A DNA stretch of 52,641 bases from assembly GCA_028864885.1 (NCBI GenBank), contig JAGWLR010000012.1, positions 1 through 52,641 on the forward strand. The letters run 5' to 3'. The translations under genes and the position numbers were made by a program. The stretch's first letter is position 1. Each line of letters opens with the position of its first letter. This stretch comes from Burkholderiales bacterium (GTDB lineage: Bacteria > Pseudomonadota > Gammaproteobacteria > Burkholderiales > Burkholderiaceae_C). Shown here one piece after another: positions 44,773 to 52,641 of the stretch. The notes under the pieces were generated by a model that had not been told where the DNA came from, searched no databases, and saw only the letters and a list, made by a program, of their open reading frames with translations.

Positions 44773-46001
44773 GTTCGCTGGGGGATAAGCTGGTGAACGG
44801 GTGGGTGAAGGCGGTCTTCCCGGATCGTTAGGTTGAGCAGGGCTGCCATCAAGCTCAAGGCGGCAGCCAGCCACCACACGGGCAGGTAGCTTCCGGTTTG
44901 GTCATAAAGATAGCCACCCAGCCAGACACCGGTGAATGAGCCGATCTGATGGGAGAGGAACACGAAGCCACCCAGCATGGACAGGTGTTGCACCCCCATC
45001 ATCTGAGCGACGATGGCGTTGGTGGGGGGAACGGTGGACAGCCACAGTGCGCCCATCACGGCCGCGAAGATGCCAACCGTCATGGGAGTCAAGGGCGTCA
45101 GGACGAAGGCCGCGATGTTCAGGGCGCGCAGAAGATAGATGGCCGACAGGATCCACGACTTGCGCCAACGCTGACCCAGGGCACCGGTGGAATACGTGCC
45201 AATCACGTTGAACAAGCCGATCAAGGCCAGGGCAGTGGTGGCTGTGTCGGGAGGCAGTTGTCGGTCTTTGAGGTAGCTGGGCAAGTGGATGCCAATGAAG
45301 GCCAACTGGAAGCCGCACACAAAGTATCCGGCCGTCAGCAGGAGGTATCCACGATGTGAAAAAGCTTGTTTGAGGGCTTGGCCGCTGCTGAGGCCGGGGT
45401 GCTCGCTCGACCCTAGGCCTTGGATGGGGCGGTCATGTAGCCCCAGTGCGACCGGCAGAATCAAGATGGCCGCGGTCGCCAGGGCCATCAAGGCAGGAGC
45501 CCAACCCAGGTGTTGGATGAGCCAACTGGCAAGTGGCACCATGAGGAATTGTCCGAATGACCCCGCCGCACCCGTGATCCCCATGGCCATGGAGCGCTTG
45601 TCAGCCGGCACATGTCTGCCCAGCACGCCATAAATGACGGAATAGGTGGTGCAGGCCTGTGCCAACCCGATGGTGACCCCCGTGGCGAGCGTGAACCAGA
45701 TCGGCGTGGGGGCCAGGGCCATGCCGATGAGTCCGAGGGCATAAAGAAGGCAGCCGGCCCAGATCACTTTCAGCGCGCCGCGCCGATCGGCCCACCAGCC
45801 AACGAGGGGGCCGGCGGCGCCCCACACCAGATTCTGGATGGCCAATGCGAAGGAATAGGTTTCGCGGCTCCAGTTGTGGGCACCGGTAATGGGTTGTAGC
45901 CACAAGCCGAAGCCGTGGCGAATGCCCATGGAGAGGGTCACGATGACGGCGCCGCAAATCAGCAGTTGTCCCAGCGGCAGGGACCGATCAGAGTGGGGCA
46001 T
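44769..46001 (-). CDS. MFS transporter (oxalate/formate antiporter-like)
   Basis: A 410-residue major facilitator with twelve predicted helices. The family loop between helices 2 and 3 is GPLVGWWADRRGALKVIWAG; helix 1 carries TLSMGIRHGFGLWLQPITGA. The resemblance to OFA/monocarboxylate-type MFS proteins is moderate, so the substrate, likely an organic acid, is only inferred. The start at 46001 gives a short soluble N-terminus. The stop overlaps the 45-aa membrane protein gene, and the unit probably reads on into dapA-bamC. Confidence 0.85.
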   Translation of the reverse strand: MPHSDRSLPLGQLLICGAVIVTLSMGIRHGFGLWLQPITGAHNWSRETYSFALAIQNLVWGAAGPLVGWWADRRGALKVIWAGCLLYALGLIGMALAPTPIWFTLATGVTIGLAQACTTYSVIYGVLGRHVPADKRSMAMGITGAAGSFGQFLMVPLASWLIQHLGWAPALMALATAAILILPVALGLHDRPIQGLGSSEHPGLSSGQALKQAFSHRGYLLLTAGYFVCGFQLAFIGIHLPSYLKDRQLPPDTATTALALIGLFNVIGTYSTGALGQRWRKSWILSAIYLLRALNIAAFVLTPLTPMTVGIFAAVMGALWLSTVPPTNAIVAQMMGVQHLSMLGGFVFLSHQIGSFTGVWLGGYLYDQTGSYLPVWWLAAALSLMAALLNLTIREDRLHPPVHQLIPQRT

Positions 46002-46062
46002 GAAGGGACGGGCACCAGCCCAGCATGAACAAAGAGGAGTCCGACAGTGGCGCTGCGCCGGG

Positions 46063-46413
46063 TCAGATCTGCATGTTCATGATATCTGTGTAGGCCTGAA
46101 CCAGTTTGTTGCGCACCTGGACCGCCGATTGGAAACCCAACTGGGCTTTTTGCATGGCGATCATGGTGTCTTCCAGGCTGACCGTGGGGTTATCAAACTG
46201 GACTTCACGCTGCATGGTGGTCGCCTGTTCTTGCGCGGCGCTGATGGAGCGCAAGGCGCTGCTGAACGAGGTCTGAAAGCTGGGTTGCTCGACACCGCCG
46301 GTGGCTGAGGTGGCTTGTTGGTTGACCTTGGCCTGAACGCGCTGGGCGACGTCGGCCATGCCGGCGCGGGTGGCGGCTTGGGCGAAATCAAAGGGCTTCA
46401 GTTTCAGATCCAT
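46063..46413 (-). CDS. fliE: Flagellar hook-basal body complex protein FliE
   Basis: A 116-residue small helical protein that joins the MS-ring to the rod. The family C-terminus is clear: VSLEDTMIAMQKAQLGFQSA followed by VQVRNKLVQAYTDIMNMQI. FQTSFSSALRSISAAQEQAT precedes it. It is transcribed divergently from fliF, with a 205-bp gap, and is followed on the same strand by the unrelated MFS gene after 61 bp. Confidence 0.95.
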   Translation of the reverse strand: MDLKLKPFDFAQAATRAGMADVAQRVQAKVNQQATSATGGVEQPSFQTSFSSALRSISAAQEQATTMQREVQFDNPTVSLEDTMIAMQKAQLGFQSAVQVRNKLVQAYTDIMNMQI

Positions 46414-46590
46414 GATGTCGATATCCCGACGGACAGTGATTCAGCTCATCACAATTCACACTCTACGGACTTCCGGCTAGGTCATAGACGGAAAGAAGGC
46501 GGCATTTCAGTCGCTGTTCCCGGCACTTTTCCCCGGCAGGCTTCCAAATAATGGGGCTGTTTTCGCGGGAATGCGGCATCGTGTCATATC

Positions 46591-46610
46591 GGTGCGCATC
46601 CCAACGCACC
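46591..46610 (+). promoter_or_regulatory. Hairpin directly before the fliF start
   Basis: GGTGCG at 46591-46596 and CGCACC at 46605-46610 form a perfect 6-bp stem with an 8-nt loop that ends 8 nt before the fliF ATG. No Shine-Dalgarno is visible in the same stretch. In the transcript this stem would sit where ribosomes bind. Confidence 0.35.
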
Positions 46611-46618
46611 GAACGCCC

Positions 46619-48352
46619 ATGGAAGTCACTGTCGCACAACCTCAAAACGTCGTAGCCGCTGCACCAGGTGTCGTGGTCGAAAATCAGCCGTCTGGCTTGG
46701 TCCAGCGTCTGAATGCGTTGCCAGCGCAAAAGAAGATCATGCTGGGGGGGGGCATCGCGGCCCTGATCGCGATCTTCATTGCCATGTTGATGTGGGGCCG
46801 GGAGGGGGATTACCGGGTTCTGTATGCCAACTTGTCTGACAAGGACGGTGGTGCGATCGTTGCGCAGTTGCAGCAGATGAATGTGCCCTACAAGTACACG
46901 GATGGCGGTGCCGCGATCCTGGTGCCGGCCGACAAGGTGCACGACATTCGCCTGAAGCTGGCTGCCGCCGGTTTGCCCAAGGGCACGGTGACCGGCTTTG
47001 AATTGATGGAGACTCAGAAGTTCGGCGTGACTCAGTTTCAGGAACGCTTGAATTTCCAGCGCGGTCTGGAAGGCGAACTGGTGCGTTCGATCCAAACCTT
47101 GTCGGGCGTTCAAAGTGCCCGCGTGCATTTGGCGCTGCCGAACCAGAACGGTTTTTTCCGTGAGCAGCAAAAACCTTCTGCTTCCGTGGTGCTGAATCTG
47201 TATCCCGGTCGCACCCTGGATCGCAGCCAGATCGCTGGCATCGTGCATCTCGTGGCTTCCAGCGTGCCTGAGATGTCGCCCAAGGCCGTGAGCGTTCTGG
47301 ACCAAAGCGGCACGTTGCTGTCGGGCGATCCGGATTCGTCCAGCCAAACCGGATTGGATGCGCAGCAACTCCAGTATGTGCACCAGATCGAAACCAGCTA
47401 CTTGCAGCGCATTCGTGACATCCTGGAGCCCGTGGTGGGCAAAGACAACTTCCGTGCCCAAGTGACGGCAGACGTTGATTTCAACCAGACCGAATCGACC
47501 GCGGAAGAATACAAGCCCAACCAGGGGCAAAACCCCGCCACCGTCCGCAGCACGCAAAGCTCGGAGCAGGTTGGTGCTGGCAGCGCCCAGCCTTCCGGCA
47601 TTCCGGGGGCGATGAGCAACCAGCCGCCGGTGCCTGCCACCGCGCCGATCAACGGGGCATCGCAACCCCTGCAGGCCGCGCAGGGGGCGACCAGCACGAC
47701 CGGGGGCAGCAGCCGTCGCGAGGCGGTGACGAACTACGAGGTGGACAAAACCGTGCGGGTGACACGCAATGCCACCGGCTCGATCAAGCGCATCAACGCT
47801 GCGGTGGTGATCAACAACCGCACGGTGACCGACGCCAAGGGCAAGACATCCACTCAGCCAATCCCGCAAGAGGAACTCGACAAGCTGACGGCTCTGGTGC
47901 AAGAAACGATTGGCTACGACCAACAACGTGGCGATTCGGTCAAGGTGGTCAATACCTCATTCCAGATTCCCAAGGAAGAGCCAGATACGACCCCGATGTG
48001 GCAGCGCCCGGAAACCGTAGACATGCTGCGGACACTGGCTGTACCTGGGGCTCTGACCTTGGCTGCGCTGATTGTCGTGTTTGGCGCGATCCGTCCAGCC
48101 ATCCGCGCTGCGCGTCCTGAGACCAAAGCAACACCTGACACGGCGAAATTGACGGCGGTAGTGGACGATCCCAACGAGTTGCCACAGATTGATGAACTGC
48201 CCCCGGGCATGGTACGTGGCCCCGATGGCCGCATGATGCCGGCCCTGGAAGGGCCCTTGGTGGATGATCGCCTGGAGAGTGCTAGAAGTCTGGCCAAGGA
48301 AAACCCCGCTGCCATGGCCACCTTGGTTCGCAGTTGGATGACGGAGGCCTGA
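46619..48352 (+). CDS. fliF: Flagellar MS-ring protein FliF
   Basis: A 577-residue inner-membrane ring protein, the base of the flagellar basal body. First helix at about residues 40-60 (IMLGGGIAALIAIFIAMLMW), then the ring-building motifs LYANLSDKDGGAIVAQLQQM and TVTGFELMETQKFGVTQFQE, then SARVHLALPNQNGFFREQQK. A low-complexity Gln/Pro/Ala segment lies around 300-380. The second helix (RTLAVPGALTLAALIVVFGA) is near 465-485, and a cytoplasmic C-terminus ends in the FliG-binding SLAKENPAAMATLVRSWM. The ATG at 46619 is preferred; 46571 is an in-frame alternative. Confidence 0.95.
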   Translation: MEVTVAQPQNVVAAAPGVVVENQPSGLVQRLNALPAQKKIMLGGGIAALIAIFIAMLMWGREGDYRVLYANLSDKDGGAIVAQLQQMNVPYKYTDGGAAILVPADKVHDIRLKLAAAGLPKGTVTGFELMETQKFGVTQFQERLNFQRGLEGELVRSIQTLSGVQSARVHLALPNQNGFFREQQKPSASVVLNLYPGRTLDRSQIAGIVHLVASSVPEMSPKAVSVLDQSGTLLSGDPDSSSQTGLDAQQLQYVHQIETSYLQRIRDILEPVVGKDNFRAQVTADVDFNQTESTAEEYKPNQGQNPATVRSTQSSEQVGAGSAQPSGIPGAMSNQPPVPATAPINGASQPLQAAQGATSTTGGSSRREAVTNYEVDKTVRVTRNATGSIKRINAAVVINNRTVTDAKGKTSTQPIPQEELDKLTALVQETIGYDQQRGDSVKVVNTSFQIPKEEPDTTPMWQRPETVDMLRTLAVPGALTLAALIVVFGAIRPAIRAARPETKATPDTAKLTAVVDDPNELPQIDELPPGMVRGPDGRMMPALEGPLVDDRLESARSLAKENPAAMATLVRSWMTEA

Positions 48353-48353
48353 G

Positions 48354-49370
48354 ATGCCCAGCAGCATTGCCAATCTGGAAGACAAGAATATTGAAGACGC
48401 CGCCATCTTGCTGATGTCGATCGGCGAGGAGCAAGCTGCGGAAGTGTTCAAGCACCTGGAACCCAAGGAGGTTCAGGCGCTGGGCGAAACCATTGCCCGC
48501 CTGAAATCCGTTCCGCGTGATCGGGTGGAAGGGGTGTTGCAGCGCTATTCACATGATTCGACGGATTTGGGCATCCTGGTGCCTGATACGGACGAGTACA
48601 TCAAGGCCGTGTTGCGCAAGGCGCTGGGCGATGACAAGGCCAATTTGCTGATCGATCGCATCATTCAAGGCAGCGATGTCACCGGCATCGAAAGCCTGAA
48701 GTGGATGGACCCGGGTTCGATTGCCGAACTGTTGCGCAATGAGCATCCTCAGATCGTGGCAGCCATCCTGGTTCACCTGGATCCAGACCTTTCTTCGTCG
48801 GTTTTGAAAGCGTTTACCGAGCGTCATCGCAACGAAGTGATGGTACGGATCGCGACCCTGGACGGGATTCAACCAGCGGCCTTGAAGGATTTGAACGAAG
48901 TGCTGTCGCGTGTGCTGGCCGGTGGGGCTCAGGTGCGCAAGGCCTCGTTGGGTGGTGTGAAGCCTGCGGCAGAGATCATCAACTTGATGGGTACCAGCCT
49001 AGAAACCTCTGTTTTGGATTACATCCGCGAGGCCGATGGCGATCTGGCGCAGAAGATCATGGACAACATGTTCACCTTCGACGACCTGATCAAGCTGGAC
49101 GACAAGGGCTTCCAGTCCCTGCTCAAGGAAGTGCAGACCGAGTCGCTCATCATCGCGCTCAAGGGTGGCTCGCCCGAAATTCGCGAGAAGGTGTTCAAGA
49201 ACATGTCGAGCCGCGCAGCCGAAACGCTACGCGAAGACCTGGAATCCCGCGGCCCTGTCAAGCTGTCCGAAGTGGAAGCCGAGCAAAAGGAATTGCTCAA
49301 GATCGTGCGTCGTCTGGCAGACGAAGGTCAGATCGTGTTGAGCAGCGGAGGCGACGATGAGTACGTCTAA
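48354..49370 (+). CDS. fliG: Flagellar motor switch protein FliG
   Basis: A 338-residue rotor protein that transmits torque and switches direction with FliM/FliN. The N-terminal FliF-binding domain starts IEDAAILLMSIGEEQAAEVF. The middle domain has the EHPQ motif (LLRNEHPQIVAAILVHLDPD, about residues 130-150). The C-terminal torque domain has FTFDDLIKLDDKGFQSLLKE and SRAAETLREDLESRGPVKLS with the conserved charged residues. It starts 1 bp after the fliF stop and overlaps fliH by 14 bp. Confidence 0.97.
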   Translation: MPSSIANLEDKNIEDAAILLMSIGEEQAAEVFKHLEPKEVQALGETIARLKSVPRDRVEGVLQRYSHDSTDLGILVPDTDEYIKAVLRKALGDDKANLLIDRIIQGSDVTGIESLKWMDPGSIAELLRNEHPQIVAAILVHLDPDLSSSVLKAFTERHRNEVMVRIATLDGIQPAALKDLNEVLSRVLAGGAQVRKASLGGVKPAAEIINLMGTSLETSVLDYIREADGDLAQKIMDNMFTFDDLIKLDDKGFQSLLKEVQTESLIIALKGGSPEIREKVFKNMSSRAAETLREDLESRGPVKLSEVEAEQKELLKIVRRLADEGQIVLSSGGDDEYV

Positions 49371-50385
49371 ACCTGGACAGCCACCGGGTGGCGGGCAAGG
49401 CGGCTCTGGCAACCCTTACGCGCGCTTCATTCCGAAGGAAGAACTCGGTAGCGTGCAGGCCTGGAATCCTCAAACCTTTGCCGCACCCGGCAACCGGGCT
49501 GCTGAGGGTGAGGGCGGTATCCGCAAGCCGACCTTAGCCGAGCGTGCCGCAGCAGAAGTGAAGCCATTTGGCCGCCCTGGCGCTGCGGGCGCAACGGCTC
49601 CAACCGGTGCCAAGCCTGAGGCGGCCAGACCCGCTGCGCCCCCGACGGCGCAAGCCAAGCCCGCGCCTAAGCGCCCAGTGGTCGGGGGAGTGCCGGGCGA
49701 AGAACCGATTACTGAGCCCCAACCAGAAGTGGCGCCACCTTCCGCACCCAATGTGGACGAACTGGTGCAAGAGGCCCGTCAATCGGGTTACCAGGACGGT
49801 TATCGCAATGGGCTGGCGGCCTTGGAGGCTTACAAGCAAACGCAGGCTGCCCAGATGGCCGTGTTCATGAACGACCACGTGGGTGCCTTGGCTGCGGATT
49901 TTCACAAACGGCTGGATGCACTGGAGCAGCAGTTGGCCGGCCGCATTGCCGGGGTTGCCCTGGAGTTGGCCCGCCAAGTGGTGCGCAGCGAGATCCATCA
50001 AAACCCGGAAGTGGTGGTGGAGGTGGCCGAGCAAGCCTTGGCCGCTTTGTTGACTTCGGCAAAGCAGATCGTGCTGCGTCTTCATCCAGACGACTTTGCA
50101 CTGTCACAAGGGCATTTGTCGGAAATGCTGGAAGCGCGTGGTGCACGGGCAGTGCCTGATCCATCAATTGTCCGCGGCGGCTGCCTGATCGAGTCAGACA
50201 TCGCCGTGGTGGACGCCACCGTGGAAGCTCGCTGGGAGCGTGCCGCCGCGGCGATGGGCCATCAGGCCCCCTGGAACAACGGGCATGAGCCCGCTACGCC
50301 CACGCCGGTGATGCCCATCGAAGACGTAGACGAAGACGACGAACCCATCGCAGGTTCGGATACGCCAAAGGGTGACGCAGTATGA
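49357..50385 (+). CDS. fliH: Flagellar export regulator FliH
   Basis: A 342-residue stator-like regulator of the FliI ATPase. The N-terminal third is low-complexity Pro/Ala/Gly (for example EAARPAAPPTAQAKPAPKRP) and makes it longer than the E. coli protein (about 230 residues). The conserved part has the Gly-repeat helix EARQSGYQDGYRNGLAALEA and the V/H-type domain GVALELARQVVRSEIHQNPE with IVLRLHPDDFALSQGHLSEM. It ends in an acidic tail. The stop overlaps fliI as ATGA. Confidence 0.93.
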   Translation: MSTSKPGQPPGGGQGGSGNPYARFIPKEELGSVQAWNPQTFAAPGNRAAEGEGGIRKPTLAERAAAEVKPFGRPGAAGATAPTGAKPEAARPAAPPTAQAKPAPKRPVVGGVPGEEPITEPQPEVAPPSAPNVDELVQEARQSGYQDGYRNGLAALEAYKQTQAAQMAVFMNDHVGALAADFHKRLDALEQQLAGRIAGVALELARQVVRSEIHQNPEVVVEVAEQALAALLTSAKQIVLRLHPDDFALSQGHLSEMLEARGARAVPDPSIVRGGCLIESDIAVVDATVEARWERAAAAMGHQAPWNNGHEPATPTPVMPIEDVDEDDEPIAGSDTPKGDAV

Positions 50386-51812
50386 ACATGCCCATTCAAG
50401 CCAACGACACCGTCACAGCCGATCGCTGGGGCCGCTTTCTGGACGACATGGACACCTGTGCCGGCACCCCCATGCCGCTGGAAAGCCAGGGCAAGCTGGT
50501 GAAGGTGGCCGGCTTGGTCCTGGAGGCGGCTGGTTTGCGTTTGCCGGTTGGCGCCGTCTGCGAGATCCACTCTGAAACGCGCATGGAGTCGACCCCGGTT
50601 CTGGCCGAAGTGGTGGGTTTCACGGGGGATCGAGCCTTTTTGATGCCCACCGCCGAGGTGCATGGCCTGTCGAGCGGGGCCCGCGTGGTACCGCGCACCA
50701 CGCCCATCAACCCGCCGGTACTGGGGCGTCCCAACCACCCCTGGCGTCGAAGCGAAGACCGCACGCGCCATTTGCCGATTGGCAGCGGCCTGCTGGGTCG
50801 CGTGGTCAATGCCGAGGGCCAGCCGCTGGATCGGGGTGGCCCTTTGCATCATGTGAGAAACGAACCCCTTGTGCGTCGTTCGATCAACGCCATGGACCGC
50901 GATCCGGTACGCCTGCCGCTGGACACGGGGGTGCGCGCCATCAATTCGATGTTGACGGTTGGCCGTGGTCAGCGGATCGGCTTGTTTGCCGGCTCTGGCG
51001 TGGGTAAATCTGTGCTGTTGGGCATGATGGCCCGCTACACCCAGGCCGATGTCATTGTGGTCGGGCTGATTGGCGAGCGGGGCCGCGAAGTCAAGGAATT
51101 CATCGAAGACATCCTGGGCGAGGAAGGTCTGGCGCGTTCGGTGGTGGTGGCGGCTCCAGCCGATGCGCCCCCGCTGACCCGGATGCAAGGGGCGAACTAC
51201 GCCACGGCGATTGCCGAGCACTTCCGCGATCAAGGTTTGCACGTGCTGCTGCTGATGGATTCGCTTACTCGCTATGCGATGGCACAGCGTGAAATCGCGC
51301 TGGCCATTGGCGAGCCGCCCGCCACCAAAGGCTATCCCCCTTCGTGTTTTGCCAAGCTGCCCCAGTTGGTCGAGCGCAGCGGCAATGGTCTGAATGGCCA
51401 CGGCTCGATCACGGCGTTCTACACCGTGTTGTCTGAGGGCGATGACCAGCAAGACCCCATCGCAGACGCAGCTCGGGCCATTCTGGATGGGCACATTGTC
51501 TTGTCGCGTGAATTGGCCGAGTCTGGACACTTCCCGGCGATCGACATCGAACGATCGGCCTCACGCGTGATGCACAACGTGGCGGAGCAGCACCACATTG
51601 AAGATTCGCGTCGGTTCCGCCAACTGTGGTCGAAGTACAGCAAAGCCAAGGATTTGATTCAGCTCGGTGCTTATGCACCTGGTCACGACATGGAGTTGGA
51701 CAACGCCGTTCGTAGCCATCCTGAGATGGTTCGATTGCTTCAACAAGACATGCATACACCCGCTCATCTCGCGGACAGCGTCGAGCAGTTGCATCACATT
51801 GTCAATCACTGA
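50382..51812 (+). CDS. fliI: Flagellum-specific export ATPase FliI
   Basis: A 476-residue F1-beta-like ATPase of the flagellar type III export gate. Walker A is GSGVGKS at about residues 206-212, followed by VIVVGLIGERGREVKEFIED, Walker B LHVLLLMDSLTRYAMAQREI, and the family sequence GEPPATKGYPPSCFAKLPQL. The C-terminal helical part SRRFRQLWSKYSKAKDLIQL is normal. It is coupled to fliH by a 4-bp overlap; fliJ follows after 35 bp. Confidence 0.97.
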   Translation: MNMPIQANDTVTADRWGRFLDDMDTCAGTPMPLESQGKLVKVAGLVLEAAGLRLPVGAVCEIHSETRMESTPVLAEVVGFTGDRAFLMPTAEVHGLSSGARVVPRTTPINPPVLGRPNHPWRRSEDRTRHLPIGSGLLGRVVNAEGQPLDRGGPLHHVRNEPLVRRSINAMDRDPVRLPLDTGVRAINSMLTVGRGQRIGLFAGSGVGKSVLLGMMARYTQADVIVVGLIGERGREVKEFIEDILGEEGLARSVVVAAPADAPPLTRMQGANYATAIAEHFRDQGLHVLLLMDSLTRYAMAQREIALAIGEPPATKGYPPSCFAKLPQLVERSGNGLNGHGSITAFYTVLSEGDDQQDPIADAARAILDGHIVLSRELAESGHFPAIDIERSASRVMHNVAEQHHIEDSRRFRQLWSKYSKAKDLIQLGAYAPGHDMELDNAVRSHPEMVRLLQQDMHTPAHLADSVEQLHHIVNH

Positions 51813-51847
51813 TGGCCACAAACACACCCGGTCAGGAGTAGTCAGAC

Positions 51848-52312
51848 ATGAGTGCATTGCAGCCACTGTTCTTGGTTCTGGAATCCGCCGAGAAGGCGCG
51901 GGACGACGCTCGCTCCGAGATGGAAGCCGCTCGCCGTGCCTACGAGGCAGCACGCCAACAGGGGCAATCGCTTCAAGATTGGCGCCAGGAATATCAAACC
52001 CGCTGGCAATCGCAATTCCGTCAATCCGGCGGCGTGGAAATCGTGCGTTGCTATCAGGATTTCATGCAGCGCTTGGGCGAGGCCGTGTCCGAGCAGGAGC
52101 GCAAGGTCGAGCAGACGCGCTTGTACATGGAACGGTGTCGTGAACTGCTGATTGAGCGTGAACGCAAAGTGGCCGCTGTCGGGCAATTGATCGAGCGGCG
52201 ACAAAAAGAGGCTGCGCTGGTCCAGCACCGTCAAGAACAGAAAGCGACCGATGAAATCGCCTCGCGCGCCGGTCGAGCCAAGAACCAAGGGCTCGCGCCC
52301 AACTCGTTTTAA
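51848..52312 (+). CDS. fliJ: Flagellar export chaperone/escort FliJ
   Basis: A 154-residue, almost wholly helical coiled-coil protein. It has AEKARDDARSEMEAARRAYE at the start, EAVSEQERKVEQTRLYMERC in the middle and a charged LIERRQKEAALVQHRQEQKA near the end. FliJ is the central stalk that couples FliI to FlhA. The assignment rests on coiled-coil character and position between fliI and fliK. GGAG lies 11-14 nt before the ATG. Confidence 0.88.
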   Translation: MSALQPLFLVLESAEKARDDARSEMEAARRAYEAARQQGQSLQDWRQEYQTRWQSQFRQSGGVEIVRCYQDFMQRLGEAVSEQERKVEQTRLYMERCRELLIERERKVAAVGQLIERRQKEAALVQHRQEQKATDEIASRAGRAKNQGLAPNSF

Positions 52313-52324
52313 AAAGGAGTCGCC

Positions 52325-52641
52325 ATGAATGCGCCCCTCAAACCGACAGCGATGAATGTCCTGACGACCTCGTCCACACCGAGTTCAGCCGTTCTCAATG
52401 ACCTGGTTTCGCGCATGAATGCGCAGACCGGCGGCACCATGCAGGAGGAGCAAAAAGCGGCCTTCTCGAAGTGGTTGGAGCGTCATACCTCGTCAACGGC
52501 CTCGGCCGATGCGGTGAATCAGGCTGCCAAGGCCACGCCCGTGCAGATGAAGGCGCCGCAACCGGCTCAGCAGGCGGTGAAAGCGCCAGAGCATCAACCG
52601 GAAAAGCAGCCGAATAAGCAGGCGCAAAAATCCACGTCGAA
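52325..52641 (+). CDS. fliK: Flagellar hook-length control protein FliK (5' part only)
   Basis: The first 105 codons of a gene running off the right edge, preceded by AAAGGAG. The visible part is low-complexity and Ala/Gln/Lys/Pro/Thr-rich, as is usual for the N-terminal ruler half of FliK. The diagnostic C-terminal domain is outside the window. The assignment relies on operon position after fliJ. Confidence 0.75.
   Translation, partial: MNAPLKPTAMNVLTTSSTPSSAVLNDLVSRMNAQTGGTMQEEQKAAFSKWLERHTSSTASADAVNQAAKATPVQMKAPQPAQQAVKAPEHQPEKQPNKQAQKSTS

Noticed and set aside
46414-46618. Sigma-28 or sigma-54 promoters in the fliE-fliF intergenic region
   Set aside because: I looked for TAAAGTTT-N11-GCCGATAA and TGGCAC-N5-TTGC patterns on both strands. 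The best matches had wrong spacing or too few matching bases.
46463-47926. Long open frame (487 codons) antisense to fliF
   Set aside because: It has the composition of a reverse-strand shadow of a GC-rich gene, no domain, and conflicts with the certain fliF.
50262-51530. Long open frame (422 codons) antisense to fliI
   Set aside because: Shadow of the conserved FliI coding sequence, with no recognisable protein features.

Overview
The window is GC-rich chromosomal DNA of a motile, Gram-negative betaproteobacterium. The best guess is order Burkholderiales, Comamonadaceae or the neighbouring Leptothrix/Rubrivivax/Aquabacterium group. The reasons are the gene strings msrB-yciB-bolA-ppiC and dapA-bamC, a PutA without the N-terminal DNA-binding domain, PEP-CTERM secreted proteins, and an MSHA pilus locus beside a flagellar fliEFGHIJK cluster. 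No species can be named from the sequence alone. Almost everything looks like stable chromosome: there is no insertion sequence, prophage, CRISPR array or plasmid function. The only tyrosine recombinase is the housekeeping XerD.

Layout. 1-2.4 kb: minus-strand tetR-hlyD-rbbA-type ABC export operon (the ABC gene runs off the left edge), with a perfect palindrome upstream of tetR. 2.5-4.2 kb: a decayed GNAT acetyltransferase, a PEP-CTERM protein with a zinc-protease motif and a small exported protein. 4.3-8.0 kb: AEC transporter, xerD, a DUF455 ferritin-like protein and uppP. 8.1-11.9 kb: selO-msrB (translationally coupled), yciB, bolA and a parvulin-type isomerase. 11.9-15.9 kb: putA and trmB. 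16.0-18.9 kb: a second PEP-CTERM protein, tRNA-Gly(CCC), a LamG lipoprotein and an LpxO-like hydroxylase. 19.0-21.7 kb: alaS with a clear terminator.

21.8-34.2 kb is the largest system: a colinear MSHA-type type IV pilus operon. It holds mshI, a PilN-like gene, mshJ, mshK, mshL, mshM, mshN, mshE, mshG, one major pilin and mshC, mshD, mshO, mshP, mostly joined by 4-bp overlaps or gaps of a few bases. MshE carries a textbook N-terminal cyclic-di-GMP binding module, so pilus extension is predicted to respond to this messenger. No prepilin peptidase, retraction ATPase or mshQ is present in the window.

34.3-42.4 kb: a COG3687-type metal-dependent hydrolase, two tandem paralogous AraC regulators separated by a gene-free 487-bp stretch, coaBC-dut, a SlyD-like isomerase, the ribosomal-protein hydroxylase roxA, an unknown 165-aa protein and a repeat-rich alanine lipoprotein with a structured leader. 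42.4-46.0 kb: a minus-strand MFS - 45-aa membrane protein - dapA - bamC string. 46.1-52.6 kb: flagellar fliE (minus) divergent from fliFGHIJK (plus; fliK runs off the right edge).

I did not find an obviously new defence or biosynthetic system. The items most worth a second look are the c-di-GMP-tuned MSHA locus, the PEP-CTERM zincin-like protein, the TetR palindrome, the selO-msrB coupling, the decayed GNAT gene, and the structured leader and 21-bp repeats of the small lipoprotein.
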